64,000 nt of DNA, taken from Botrimarina mediterranea. GTDB lineage: Bacteria; Planctomycetota; Planctomycetia; Pirellulales; Lacipirellulaceae. The DNA is taken from positions 5,392,862-5,456,861 of the forward strand of contig NZ_CP036349.1 of assembly GCF_007753265.1 (NCBI RefSeq), given 5' to 3'. Positions 18,190 through 26,639 of the stretch are shown in pieces. Position 1 is the stretch's first letter. Every line of letters starts with the position of its first letter. The translations under genes were made by a program, and so were the position numbers. The notes under the pieces were generated by a model, which saw nothing but the letters and a program-made list of their open reading frames with translations, had not been told where the DNA came from and did no database searches.

Positions 18190-18663
18190 ATGCTCCGCTC
18201 GATCGTCGCCGTCGCCGTTACGCTCACCGCCGCCTCGTTCGCCGAGGCTCAGCAGACCAGCGCCTACCGGCCGCAAACGGCGATGGGCGCGCTTGGTCAG
18301 ACGGGCGTGCTTTACCCCTCGGCGCCGGCCGGCTATCGAGTCGCCGCCACGAACGGCGGCGGCGCCCAACGGACGCGCCCCATCGGGAACTCGGCGAAGC
18401 CGTTCAACATGACCAATAGCGGGCCGACGATCAGCCCCTACCTGAATCTGTTCCGCGGCGACGACCAACGTTCCGCGCCGAACTACTACACGTTCGTGCG
18501 CCCGATGCAGGACCAAGCCGACGCCGTCCGCCAGCAGCAGATGCAGATGCAACAGCTGCAACGCCAGGTCCAGCAAACCAGCTACGCCGCGCCCAGCTCG
18601 AGCACGGCCGGCGGCGCCCGCTACGGCGACACCGGCCACTACTACGGCGGCTGGAAGCGGTAG
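18190..18663 (+). CDS. Small secreted hypothetical protein
   Basis: The product has 157 residues. Signal peptide MLRSIVAVAVTLTAASFAEA is followed by a low-complexity mature part rich in Gln, Tyr and Pro. A NSGPTISPYLNLFRGDD motif lies at about residue 74, and a Gln/Met repeat (QQQMQMQQLQRQVQQ) near 118 may form a short coiled coil. The end YGDTGHYYGGWKR is tyrosine-rich. The SPYLNL motif recurs in small exported planctomycete proteins, in my recollection. No function is known. The ATG at 18190 is chosen over one 21 codons upstream because it starts the signal peptide. Confidence 0.8.
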   Translation: MLRSIVAVAVTLTAASFAEAQQTSAYRPQTAMGALGQTGVLYPSAPAGYRVAATNGGGAQRTRPIGNSAKPFNMTNSGPTISPYLNLFRGDDQRSAPNYYTFVRPMQDQADAVRQQQMQMQQLQRQVQQTSYAAPSSSTAGGARYGDTGHYYGGWKR

Positions 18664-18671
18664 GGAGCACA

Positions 18672-18747
18672 AAAGGGGAATGCGGAAAGGGGAAAGTGGA
18701 AAGCCTCCACCCGCTTGCGCGGCATTCCCCTTTCCGCATTCCCCTTT
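18672..18747. terminator. Bidirectional inverted repeat between convergent genes
   Basis: A perfect 23-bp inverted repeat, AAAGGGGAATGCGGAAAGGG at 18672-18694 and its mirror at 18725-18747. It lies between the convergent small secreted gene and the HDOD gene, and the right arm runs into the HDOD stop codon. It could stop transcripts from both sides. Confidence 0.65.
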
Positions 18748-20336
18748 CAAAACACCTCGATGCTCTTCACCGATGGCCCCGCTTGCGCGATGGCGCCCGC
18801 TAGGCAGCGCTCGGCCGCGGTGAGTAGGCCTTCGCTCTGAAAGCCCTTCGTCGGGTGCGCGACGCCCGCGACGCCGACGTCGAGCGTCATCGGCGTCGCC
18901 TTCTGCAGCGCGATGCCCACGGCCGTCCAGACGCGATTGACCTCGATGCGGTCGATCCCGGTCATCCACACCACCGCGCGGTTGCGCGCCGTCGGGGCCC
19001 AGACGGCCCGCACGAAGTCGCTCGCCCACGGCGACTCGTCGATCCACTGCCGCAGCGCGATCACGTCGGCGTCGGCCTTCGCGTCTCCGCACGACGCCTC
19101 GACGACTGACAGCACCAGGCCCGACCGTGTCTCTCGGCTGTCGCCGATCGCCACGTCGGTTTTCTCCAGCAGCCAGTCGCGCGAGCAGATTTCGACCGGC
19201 GCGGGGACGCCGCGTCGAGCGCGTGCCGGCTTCGCTTCTTCGTGCGACGGGTCATTGCGTGGCTCCAGCCCGCCGGCGACCATCACCCGCACCGCCGCCG
19301 AGAGCCGCCGCGTTTCGAGTAGCAGATCACGGCAGAGGCGTTCGTCCTCATCCATCTCTTCGGTGGAACGCGACATGCCCATCATCCGCACGGCGCTCTG
19401 CTCGGAGAGCAGCGAAAGTCTTGCGTGGGCTTCGACGAGCGTCTGCTGGTAGTCGAGCCCCTCGATGAGTGGCGCGGAGAGCGCCTCGGCGAGCTGTCGC
19501 GTCTCTTCGCACAGCGAGCCGACAATCTTGTTGATCTGGCGGCGATTGAGGTTGGCGTAGCGCTCGGCCGCGTTGATCAGCTTCGGCAGCGACTCGAGGT
19601 CGCGGTACAGCAGGAGTCGAGTCAGCAGGTTGCCGAGCCGCAGCGCTTGCGCGAGGCAAGCGTCTTCGCCCTGCAAATCCTCGAGCGGCAATCCATCGAC
19701 CTGACGCCCGATCGCCGTCGCGAAGGACTCTGGCAATCGCCAGCGGCGCACCAACTCGGCCGACAGTTCGCGGTGTTCGAAGCCCAACGCGTCACGTTCG
19801 AGCCCTTCGAGGGTGTGCTTCGACTCGCGACGCGCGGCGCCGCTGACGAGCGTGGCGTAGGCCTCGCCGAACTGCTCGAAGAGCACCAACTGGCCGACGC
19901 CCTGCATCAGCCCGACGGCGAACGCCTCGTCACCCAGTCGGCCCCAGCCCTCGACCGCGAATTGCCGAGCGGCGGCCGCCGCGGTCAGCGTCTCGGTCCA
20001 GTAGAGCTGCATCGCCTCGCCGGTCGCGGCGGCGACGAGGTCGTCGGGGATCGAGAAGCCGAGCACCAGCAGCTTGAGCGGCTGAACGCCCAACAGCGCG
20101 ATCGCTTCGGTCAGGCTCGCCACCTGGCGGGGGAGGCCGTACAGCGAGCTGTTGACCACCCGTAGCAGCTTACCGGCCAACGCCGGGTCCCCTTCAAGGC
20201 ATTTGCAGAGGGCCCGCCCGTCGATCTTCGGGTCGTCCGTCAGCCGAAGCACCTCCAGCGCCACCGCCGGCGGCGAATAGAGCCTCCCCGCGCGGTCGGC
20301 GAGCGCGTCGAGCGTCGTGACTTCGACTGGGGGCAT
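18747..20336 (-). CDS. HDOD domain signalling protein with a degenerate GGDEF-like end
   Basis: The product has 529 residues. The HDOD domain covers about 10-210 (LYSPPAVALEVLRLTDDP, LRVVNSSLYGLPRQVASLTE, AIALLGVQPLKLLVLGF). HDOD proteins lack the catalytic His-Asp of HD phosphohydrolases and act as signalling scaffolds in motility, biofilm and stress control. A helical linker at about 270-370 precedes a C-terminal domain (about 385-529) ending VGVAGVAHPTKGFQSEGLL and AAERCLAGAIAQAGPSVKS. That pattern matches the last helix-strand of a GGDEF domain, but no GGDEF motif is visible. It is therefore probably a non-catalytic relative. No membrane segment is present. Confidence 0.87.
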   Translation of the reverse strand: MPPVEVTTLDALADRAGRLYSPPAVALEVLRLTDDPKIDGRALCKCLEGDPALAGKLLRVVNSSLYGLPRQVASLTEAIALLGVQPLKLLVLGFSIPDDLVAAATGEAMQLYWTETLTAAAAARQFAVEGWGRLGDEAFAVGLMQGVGQLVLFEQFGEAYATLVSGAARRESKHTLEGLERDALGFEHRELSAELVRRWRLPESFATAIGRQVDGLPLEDLQGEDACLAQALRLGNLLTRLLLYRDLESLPKLINAAERYANLNRRQINKIVGSLCEETRQLAEALSAPLIEGLDYQQTLVEAHARLSLLSEQSAVRMMGMSRSTEEMDEDERLCRDLLLETRRLSAAVRVMVAGGLEPRNDPSHEEAKPARARRGVPAPVEICSRDWLLEKTDVAIGDSRETRSGLVLSVVEASCGDAKADADVIALRQWIDESPWASDFVRAVWAPTARNRAVVWMTGIDRIEVNRVWTAVGIALQKATPMTLDVGVAGVAHPTKGFQSEGLLTAAERCLAGAIAQAGPSVKSIEVF

Positions 20337-20626
20337 CGGTGGGCGCAGCGTGGGCGGTAGGCGGAGTGGAGTACCGCAAACCTAGCTCACGCCGAGATAA
20401 CAGGCGGCGCCAGCATTGGCAGCAAAATCAGCACAGAAGGAAGCGAATGACCAATGACCAATGACCAATGAAGTGAGGGATCCGTGGTCCGAAATCAATT
20501 ATCAGGAGATCCCCGTGCGGGAGCACGCCATTGGTCATTACCCTCTTGGGCTTCAGAACTCCTGTGGGGCCAAACCCCTGTGGCGGATAGACTTATCCCC
20601 TCCTCTCCAACCTTGGGGCCGCACGG
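20337..20626. repeat. Spacer with short TGACCAA tandem and inverted repeats
   Basis: Between the divergent HDOD gene and the next gene. Three TGACCAA units occur in tandem at about 20448-20468, and their complement (ATTGGTCATTA) lies at about 20530-20540. No promoter is clear. Confidence 0.5.
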
Positions 20627-23600
20627 ATGCGTCGCCTGTTGCTAATATTTGCGCTCATTGCCGCTCCTGCCGACGCGCAGGAGGGGCAGCCGACGTTGGA
20701 CGACGTTATGGCGGACGAGGCGTCGCTGCGCGGCGTCGCGTTCGTCGATTCGCAACACGGGTGCGCCGTCGGCGATCATGGCGTCGCGCTTGTCACCAGC
20801 GATGGCGGGCAGCGTTGGCGCCGCGTGCCGACGCCGACCGACCAGCGCCTCGACGCGGTGACGTTCGTCGATAGCGAGCGTGGCTGGGCCGTTGGTGGCT
20901 CGGCGCGGCCTTACACGCACGAGTCGCGTGGCGTCGTGCTGGCGACCACCGACGGCGGGCGTAGCTGGGAGTCGATCGCCGCTGACATCGTGCCGCGGCT
21001 CCGCGCGGTGCGGTTCTTCGATCACGAGCACGGCGTCGCCGCGGGCGACGGCACGGCGAATAGCCCCTCAGGGCTTTACACGACCGACGACGGCGGTCGG
21101 CACTGGCGGCCCGTCCCCGGCGCCGCCGAACGCCAGTGGCTCGCCGCGGCGTTTGTCCAAGACCGCGTCGGCGAACCGGCCGGGGTCGTCGCCGGGTTGC
21201 GCGGCTCGTCGGCACGGCTCTCGGGTCGCGACGTGACGCTGTCGCTCGCCGCCGGTGATCGCCGCGGCGGTTATGGCGTCGCGCTGGTGAACGAGTCGCG
21301 GGGCTGGCTCGTCGGCGACGGCGCCCTGGTGCGTATCACCGACGACGGCGGTCAGGCGTGGGGCCCGCCGCCGAGCGAACTGCCGCCGTCACTCGCCGAC
21401 TGGTTCGACTGGCGCACGGTCGCCGCGCGTGGCGAGCGAGTTTGGATCGCTGGCTCACCGGGATCGATCGTCTTGCACTCGACCGACGCCGGCGCCACGT
21501 GGCGGCTGACGCGCACCGGCGTCACGACGCCGCTCACCGCGATCACGTTCATTGATGACCAGAACGGCTGGGCCGTTGGCGAGTTGGGCGTGATCCTGAC
21601 GACGCGCGACGGTGGCATGTCTTGGCGTGCACAGCGAGGCGCGTCGCGGCGCGCCGCCGCGGCCGTTGTCGTCGCGACCCCTCAAGAGCTCCCCGCCGAG
21701 ATCCTCGCCACCTACGCCGCGGGCGAAGGCTTCCGCACCGTCGTTGCGGCGCCGCTGCTGGCCGAGTCCGCCACCGTGGCGACGCCGATCGCCAACCGAC
21801 TGGGCGACGCCGCCACGTTGCTCGGCGCCGACGCGACGCGGCTCGGCTGGTCCACGCCGCTCGATCCGGCCGACGCCTCGCTGCCGCAAGCGGCCTTGCT
21901 CGATCGGCTCAACCGTCTGACCGACAACCGCGCGCGCGAGTTGCTCGTCTCCGAGCTGCGTAAGCTGCTGGTGACCTATCGACCCGAGGTCGTCGTCACC
22001 GCCGATCCGAATCGCACGACGACGGGCGCCGCCGCGTTGCTGGCCGACGCCGCCGCTGAAGCGATGACGCTCGCCGCCGAGACGCCGCCGATCGAGACCG
22101 GCATCGCGTCGTGGCGCGTCGAGCGTGTCGTTGGCGTCGCCGTCGACGACGGTTCGCCGCTCGCGCCGGGCGAGACGCGCCAAGGCACGGGCGACTTCTC
22201 CTCGCTCTTGGGCGCGACGCCCGCGCAGTGGCGCCGTGGGGCCCGGGGGTTGCTGGAGAGCGAGTACACGACCGCGCCCGCGGCGTACCGCTGGCGGACC
22301 CTCGCCGGCGATCCGGCGCTATCGACCCAACGGCCCGATCTCATGGCGGGCATCGCTCACGCGCGCGGCAGCGACGCCCGACGACACGTCGCGATGGCGC
22401 CCGCCAGCCAGCTCGATCAGCTGCGCCGCCTGGCTTCAAAGGAACGCAACCTCAAGCATCTGCTCGACCAGTCGAGCGGCGACGCCGCTTGGGCGGGACA
22501 GGTCGTGAACCTCACCGGCGGGCTCGACGCCGAAGCGGGCGCCGAACTGTTGCGGCAACTGGCCGAGGGGTATCGTCAAGCGGGCCGGCTCGAACTCGCC
22601 GCCGACACGCTCTACCTGCTCGCCCGGCGTTACCCCGAGGCGCCGCTCGCCGACGCGTCGCTCCTCTGGCTCTTGCAGTACTACGCCAGCAGCGAACGCG
22701 CGCACGCCGACGCCCGCGTCGTCGAAGCGAAGGACGCCCGACCGGAGACACTCGCCAACGTGCCAAGCGAACCCCGTGGCGCCGTCGCACTGGCGGCGCC
22801 GACGAAACCCGGCGCGCTATCGACCGAAGAACGCCAACAGCGCGCCGCAGCGCTTGCGGAGTTCCTGGGCCAAGCGCGGCCGGCGCTGCACGCCAAGCCC
22901 TCGATCCGCTTCGCCGAGGCGGCGACGCAACGTGCCCGGGGCTTCGGCGCCGACGCCGACCGCATCGCGCTGGTGCTCTCCAAGCAATCGATCGCCGACG
23001 ACTGGCGCCGCGCGGCCATGACCGAGCGATGGCTCGCGAAGCCCGAGGGGCTGCCGCCCGACAAGCCGCTCGCCAACTGCCGCTACACGCCACGGCGCCC
23101 GTTGCTCGACGGCCGCCTCGACGACCCGATGTGGACGCGGACGCAGCCGATCTCGCTCGCCGCGACGAGCGCCGCGAAGCCATCGGCGACGGTTCGCATC
23201 GTTCACGACGAGGAGTTCTTGTTCGTCGCGATCGAGGCCTCCTCATCGCAGGCGGCGTCGATCGACCCTCATGAAGCCCGCCCGCGCGACGCCGACCTGT
23301 CGCGCAGCGACCGCGTCACCCTCCGCATCGATGTCGATCGCGACTATGCCACGGCGTTTGAGCTCGCTATCGACGCGCGCGGGTGGACGAGCGATGCGAT
23401 CTGGGGCGACACGCACTGGAAGCCCACGTGGTGGGTCGCCGCCGAAGCCGACGACAAATCTTGGCGGGCCGAAGCGGCAATCCCGCTGGCGGAGCTGACC
23501 GACCCCAAGCACGTCGAGCGAGCGGCGTGGGCCGTCTCGCTACGACGAGAACGCCCCGGCGAACCAGCGACCACATGGCCCGCGGGCGGCGCCGCGGCGG

Positions 23601-23638
23601 ATTCGCCGGACGCGTTTGGGTTGTGGCTCTTTGATTGA
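20627..23638 (+). CDS. Secreted Ycf48-like propeller protein with degenerate PIG-L-like and CBM9-like domains
   Basis: The product has 1003 residues with a signal peptide (MRRLLLIFALIAAPADA). Residues about 25-345 hold six BNR/Ycf48-type blades with the pattern V-x-F-x-D-x-x-x-G-W-A-V-G ... T-x-D-G-G-x-x-W, as in the photosystem-II assembly factor Ycf48 and sialidase-like propellers. Residues about 345-520 resemble a PIG-L/LmbE deacetylase (LRKLLVTYRPEVVVTADPNR), but the metal-binding HPDD motif is replaced by TPQE, so it is probably inactive. A helical middle follows (about 590-800, TPR-like EGYRQAGRLELAADTLYLLA). The end (about 820-1003) looks like a CBM9-type domain (RPLLDGRLDDPMW, FLFVAIEAS). 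Domains two and four are inferred. Confidence 0.82.
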   Translation: MRRLLLIFALIAAPADAQEGQPTLDDVMADEASLRGVAFVDSQHGCAVGDHGVALVTSDGGQRWRRVPTPTDQRLDAVTFVDSERGWAVGGSARPYTHESRGVVLATTDGGRSWESIAADIVPRLRAVRFFDHEHGVAAGDGTANSPSGLYTTDDGGRHWRPVPGAAERQWLAAAFVQDRVGEPAGVVAGLRGSSARLSGRDVTLSLAAGDRRGGYGVALVNESRGWLVGDGALVRITDDGGQAWGPPPSELPPSLADWFDWRTVAARGERVWIAGSPGSIVLHSTDAGATWRLTRTGVTTPLTAITFIDDQNGWAVGELGVILTTRDGGMSWRAQRGASRRAAAAVVVATPQELPAEILATYAAGEGFRTVVAAPLLAESATVATPIANRLGDAATLLGADATRLGWSTPLDPADASLPQAALLDRLNRLTDNRARELLVSELRKLLVTYRPEVVVTADPNRTTTGAAALLADAAAEAMTLAAETPPIETGIASWRVERVVGVAVDDGSPLAPGETRQGTGDFSSLLGATPAQWRRGARGLLESEYTTAPAAYRWRTLAGDPALSTQRPDLMAGIAHARGSDARRHVAMAPASQLDQLRRLASKERNLKHLLDQSSGDAAWAGQVVNLTGGLDAEAGAELLRQLAEGYRQAGRLELAADTLYLLARRYPEAPLADASLLWLLQYYASSERAHADARVVEAKDARPETLANVPSEPRGAVALAAPTKPGALSTEERQQRAAALAEFLGQARPALHAKPSIRFAEAATQRARGFGADADRIALVLSKQSIADDWRRAAMTERWLAKPEGLPPDKPLANCRYTPRRPLLDGRLDDPMWTRTQPISLAATSAAKPSATVRIVHDEEFLFVAIEASSSQAASIDPHEARPRDADLSRSDRVTLRIDVDRDYATAFELAIDARGWTSDAIWGDTHWKPTWWVAAEADDKSWRAEAAIPLAELTDPKHVERAAWAVSLRRERPGEPATTWPAGGAAADSPDAFGLWLFD

Positions 23639-23660
23639 AGCGTGATGTAGCGAAGAGGTT

Positions 23661-23683
23661 TGAGCCGTCGGCGCTAGCCGCGG
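23661..23683. repeat. Half copy of palindromic repeat family C
   Basis: One arm only, TGAGCCGTCGGCGCTAGCCG plus CGG, identical over most of its length to the arms of the repeat inside the MnmE-like gene at 17198-17269. It lies between two convergent genes. Confidence 0.75.
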
Positions 23684-23689
23684 ATTTGT

Positions 23690-24253
23690 TTACGGCGCGA
23701 GCTTCTTGAGCTTGCGCTGCAGAGTGCGGCGCGGGATGCCGAGGCGTTCGGCGGTGCGGGTGATGTTGCCGCCGCAGTCGGCGAGAACTTGCTGGATGTG
23801 GTTCCACTCCGCTTCGGCGAGGCTCGGCGTGTGGATGGCGGCCTCCTTGGCCGGGGGCGCCTCGTCGTCGCTGATCACACCGCTGCGGTGGAATGCTTCG
23901 AGCACCTGGTCGGCGTCGGCTGGTTTCGTGACGTAGTTCTCCGCGCCCTGGTGCAGCGCTTCGACGGCGTTGGCGATCGATCCGTAGCCGGTGAGGATTA
24001 CGGCCCGCACGTCGGGCGCGATCGTCTTCAACTCACGCAGAGTCTCCAATCCGCTGATGCCGGCCATTTTGAGGTCGAGCACCGCCAGCTCTGGCGGCTG
24101 CTCGCGCGCGAGTCGTAACGCCTCCTCACCGCTCGCCGCGACACGCACCACCAGCCCCCGCGAAGCCAACGCGCGGCCCATCCGCTCCCGCAGCAGCTCG
24201 TCGTCATCGACGAGCAGTAGCGATTTGCCGTTCAGCGGGAGGGGATCGTTCAT
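23690..24253 (-). CDS. RegA/ActR/PrrA-family response regulator
   Basis: The product has 187 residues, the typical short length of RegA-type regulators. The receiver domain (about 10-125) has the acidic pair in LLLVDDDELL, the phospho-Asp in LAVLDLKMAGISGLE and the Lys in NYVTKPAD. The C-terminal DNA-binding helix-turn-helix is of the Fis type and strongly RegA-like: HIQQVLADCGGNITRTAERL then GIPRRTLQRKLKK. In proteobacteria RegBA/PrrBA controls redox-responsive genes for respiration, nitrogen and carbon fixation. The cognate kinase lies upstream on the same strand, separated by 248 bases containing a long inverted repeat. Target genes are not shown here. Confidence 0.92.
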   Translation of the reverse strand: MNDPLPLNGKSLLLVDDDELLRERMGRALASRGLVVRVAASGEEALRLAREQPPELAVLDLKMAGISGLETLRELKTIAPDVRAVILTGYGSIANAVEALHQGAENYVTKPADADQVLEAFHRSGVISDDEAPPAKEAAIHTPSLAEAEWNHIQQVLADCGGNITRTAERLGIPRRTLQRKLKKLAP

Positions 24254-24501
24254 CTTTTAATTCCAGCCTTAGCTGCTTAAGGAGATAAGGGGGATGTTGG
24301 TGATAGGGGGGATGAAAGAAAGAGAAGTAATGGTGTGTGATCGGCGTTGGAGACGCCTCGTGCAATCGATCTATCGCACAATGTAATCGGCCTAGTTGAC
24401 TAGAAGTAGTTGACTAGAAGCTATAAGAGGGTACTCGCATTTGCGACAGCATCCCCCCTATCACCAATATCCCCCCATCTCCTTTCCTAAACTCTGACTT
24501 C
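24254..24501. repeat. Inverted repeat and tandem 14-mer between kinase and regulator
   Basis: Arms at 24281-24314 (starting GGAGATAAGGGGGATGTTGG) and 24450-24482 are imperfect reverse complements over about 33 bases, with a 135-base loop. The loop holds a worn family A half-palindrome (about 24339-24364) and a perfect tandem duplication of TAGTTGACTAGAAG (24393-24406 and 24407-24420). If transcribed with the kinase it would fold into a long hairpin ahead of the regulator gene. Confidence 0.75.
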
Positions 24502-25845
24502 CTAGGCATCGGCCAAGGGCAAAACGATCGTCACCAACGCGCCGCCCGCCTTTGGTGATTCTAATCGCAACGAGCCGCCGAGTCTTTCGATAACGCTGCG
24601 AGCGAGAAACAGGCCCAGGCCCATGCCGCTGCCGGCGGCTTTGGTTGTAAAGAACGGTTCGCCGGCGCGGGCGATTACCGCCGCGGGCATGCCGGGGCCG
24701 CGGTCGGCGATTTCCAGACGCAGCTTGTTCGCCAAGTGATCGCCGCGGACGGTGACCCGGCCCGTAGGGTCCACGGTATCGGTGGCGTCGAGCCCGTTCT
24801 TGACCACCGCTCGGATCGCCTGCGCCAGCGCCACGGCGGGGACGTACAACTCGGCGTCGGCGGCGGCGTTCTTCCACTCGACATCGACCCGGCCCGCTGC
24901 GGCGAGTTCGTCGAGCACGTCGCCGATCAGCTCTTCGGCCGTCAGCCGCTCGGGCAACCCCGCAGCGGGCTGGCCGGAGCGGGTCGCCATCCGGTCGAGG
25001 ATCGAACGGCACCGCGTCACTTCGCGACGCACCAACTCGAGGTCTTCGACCACCGGGCCCTCGACGCCCTGCTGCACGAGCTCGCGGTGCGCCTCGCTGA
25101 CGGCGACGGCGATCGTCGAGAGCGGCGACGCCAACTCGTGCGCGGCGCCGGCGGCGAGCGTGCCCAGCGCCTCGAGCTTCTCGGCGCGGGCCATCTCTTT
25201 CTCGACACGCCGGCGGGCGCGGTCGCTGGCCCGCAGCTCCGAGGTCAATCGCGTCGTGAAATAGACGATCACCACCGACGACGTGGCGAACGCCAGCCAA
25301 GCGCCGATGATCGCGATCGGCGTGTCGGCGACGCCCTGCGCGCGGAGCGTCTCGAGGCTCTCTAGCCGCCACGGGTCGCGGAGCACATCGATCGGGTGGT
25401 GCGTGATCGACAACACCGCGAACGCCAGGATCGCCAGCACCGACAGCGCCCACGCCCACCCCGCCGTCAGCACGACGCCCGACAGCGCGAGGTTGACGAA
25501 GTAGAAGAACATGAACGGGTTGGTCGGCCCGCCGGTGAGCGCGAGCATCGCCGTCAGCACCGCTAGGTCGAGCAGCATCAACCCGCCGAGCACGGTGTGC
25601 CACTCGGTGCGAGAGGGCGGCGTCACGTGCGACGCCTGCCACCACCAGAAGAGGGCCGAGCTAACCAGCGTCACGCCCACCAGTAGCACCAGCGGCAGCA
25701 CGGGCGCATCAACGCCCAGCGGGCCGGCGACGAAGGCGATCGTCACCAGCTGCCCGATCGCCGCCACCGAACGCAAACGGCCGAACCACTCGGCGTTGAT
25801 CGCCAAGCGTCGTGAGCCGCCGGAGGTGGTGGTGGTGTCGGTCAC
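24502..25845 (-). CDS. RegB/PrrB-like redox sensor histidine kinase
   Basis: The product has 447 residues from the GTG at 25845. Several membrane helices lie at about 20-190. The fourth contains GGPTNPFMFFYFVNLALSG, matching the GGxxNPF quinone-sensing element of RegB. The H-box is LGTLAAGAAHELASPLSTIA (about 230-250), the RegB form of HisKA; an RCRSIL cysteine follows near residue 290. The ATPase part has NGLDATD, ADRGPGMP and GSGMGLGLFLARSV. The ORF extends 23 codons upstream, but that stretch is encoded by a family A palindrome, so the longer start is doubtful. It pairs with the RegA-like gene downstream. Confidence 0.92.
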   Translation of the reverse strand: MTDTTTTSGGSRRLAINAEWFGRLRSVAAIGQLVTIAFVAGPLGVDAPVLPLVLLVGVTLVSSALFWWWQASHVTPPSRTEWHTVLGGLMLLDLAVLTAMLALTGGPTNPFMFFYFVNLALSGVVLTAGWAWALSVLAILAFAVLSITHHPIDVLRDPWRLESLETLRAQGVADTPIAIIGAWLAFATSSVVIVYFTTRLTSELRASDRARRRVEKEMARAEKLEALGTLAAGAAHELASPLSTIAVAVSEAHRELVQQGVEGPVVEDLELVRREVTRCRSILDRMATRSGQPAAGLPERLTAEELIGDVLDELAAAGRVDVEWKNAAADAELYVPAVALAQAIRAVVKNGLDATDTVDPTGRVTVRGDHLANKLRLEIADRGPGMPAAVIARAGEPFFTTKAAGSGMGLGLFLARSVIERLGGSLRLESPKAGGALVTIVLPLADA

Positions 25846-25876
25846 GTAGGAAATGGTAGCGGCTGCTTGCTCTGCT

Positions 25877-25963
25877 TGTGGGAGGCGTCTCCAGACGCCG
25901 ATTACGGTATCCATTCCGAAACGGCTTGGTGCGCGTCATCGGGGTCTGGAGACCCCTCCCACA
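25877..25963. repeat. Palindromic repeat, family A
   Basis: An 87-bp palindrome, left arm TGTGGGAGGCGTCTCCAGAC then GCCGATTACGGTATCCATT, mirrored at the right. It lies between nadD and the RegB-like kinase. The inside of the repeat provides a spurious ATG for the kinase ORF. Confidence 0.85.
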
Positions 25964-25976
25964 ACCAATGAAGCTT

Positions 25977-26543
25977 TTAGCGGTAGAGTTTGTGCTCGTC
26001 GATGTATGCGGCGACCGCGGGGGGCACGAGGCCCGCGATCGATTCTCCTAAGGTTAGTCGACGGCGGATATCGCTGCTGCTGATGTCCCTTGGCGGCATC
26101 TCGATGCGCAGGTGAGGAACGTCGGTCGCCACCTCGGCTTCGCCGGGGCGCTGGACGACCATCGGCGTCGCCATCCGCAGGACCTCGTCCGGTTCGCGCC
26201 AGCCGGGCAGGTCGCGGAGCGTGTCGGCGCCCATCAGGAAGAAGATCTCGGCTTCGGGAAGCTCGGCAGAAAGCTGCCGCAGGGTGTCGACCGTGTAGCT
26301 GACGCCGCCGCGATCGATTTCGAGCGTCGAGACTTCGCGGTCCGGCATGTCGAGAATCGCTAGCCGCAGCATCGCGACGCGGTCGGCGTCGCTGGCGACG
26401 GGCCCGTGGAGCTTGAAGGGCTGCAAAGCGGCCGGCACGAACCATACCGCGTCGAGCCCCCCCTGCTCCGCGCACGAGGCCGCCAGCGTCAGGTGCCCGT
26501 TGTGCACGGGGTCGAAGCTGCCGCCGAAGAGGCCGATTCGCAT
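25977..26543 (-). CDS. nadD: Nicotinate-nucleotide adenylyltransferase
   Basis: The product has 188 residues. It adds AMP to nicotinate mononucleotide to form deamido-NAD, an essential NAD synthesis step. Seen: the nucleotidyltransferase motif GLFGGSFDPVHNGHLTLA (with the HxGH motif) at the N-terminus, WFVPAALQPFK (about 34-44), FLMGADTLRDLPGWREPDEV (about 103-122) and the C-terminal ISSSDIRRRL, the second nucleotide-binding motif. All catalytic residues are present. The ATG is followed directly by the conserved RIGLFGG. It is divergent from priA across an unusual 7-bp repeat. Confidence 0.97.
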   Translation of the reverse strand: MRIGLFGGSFDPVHNGHLTLAASCAEQGGLDAVWFVPAALQPFKLHGPVASDADRVAMLRLAILDMPDREVSTLEIDRGGVSYTVDTLRQLSAELPEAEIFFLMGADTLRDLPGWREPDEVLRMATPMVVQRPGEAEVATDVPHLRIEMPPRDISSSDIRRRLTLGESIAGLVPPAVAAYIDEHKLYR

Positions 26544-26545
26544 AG

Positions 26546-26637
26546 GAGAGGCTAGAGGCTAGAGGCTAGAGGCTAGAGGCTAGAGAATGCGGGCTTCCTA
26601 TCTTCTAGCCTCTAGCCTCTAGCCTCTAGCCTCTCCC
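26546..26637. repeat. Tandem heptamer repeat arranged as an inverted pair
   Basis: About five copies of GAGGCTA (26546-26585), then about 17 bases, then four to five copies of the complement TAGCCTC (26603-26637). The whole forms a large potential hairpin between divergent nadD and priA. It occupies nearly the entire 96-base spacer, so both promoters must lie in or next to it. There are no unique spacers, so it is not a CRISPR. Confidence 0.88.
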
Positions 26638-26639
26638 CT

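Noticed and set aside
26546-26637. CRISPR array
   Set aside because: The repeats are contiguous 7-mers without unique spacers, in inverted arrangement.
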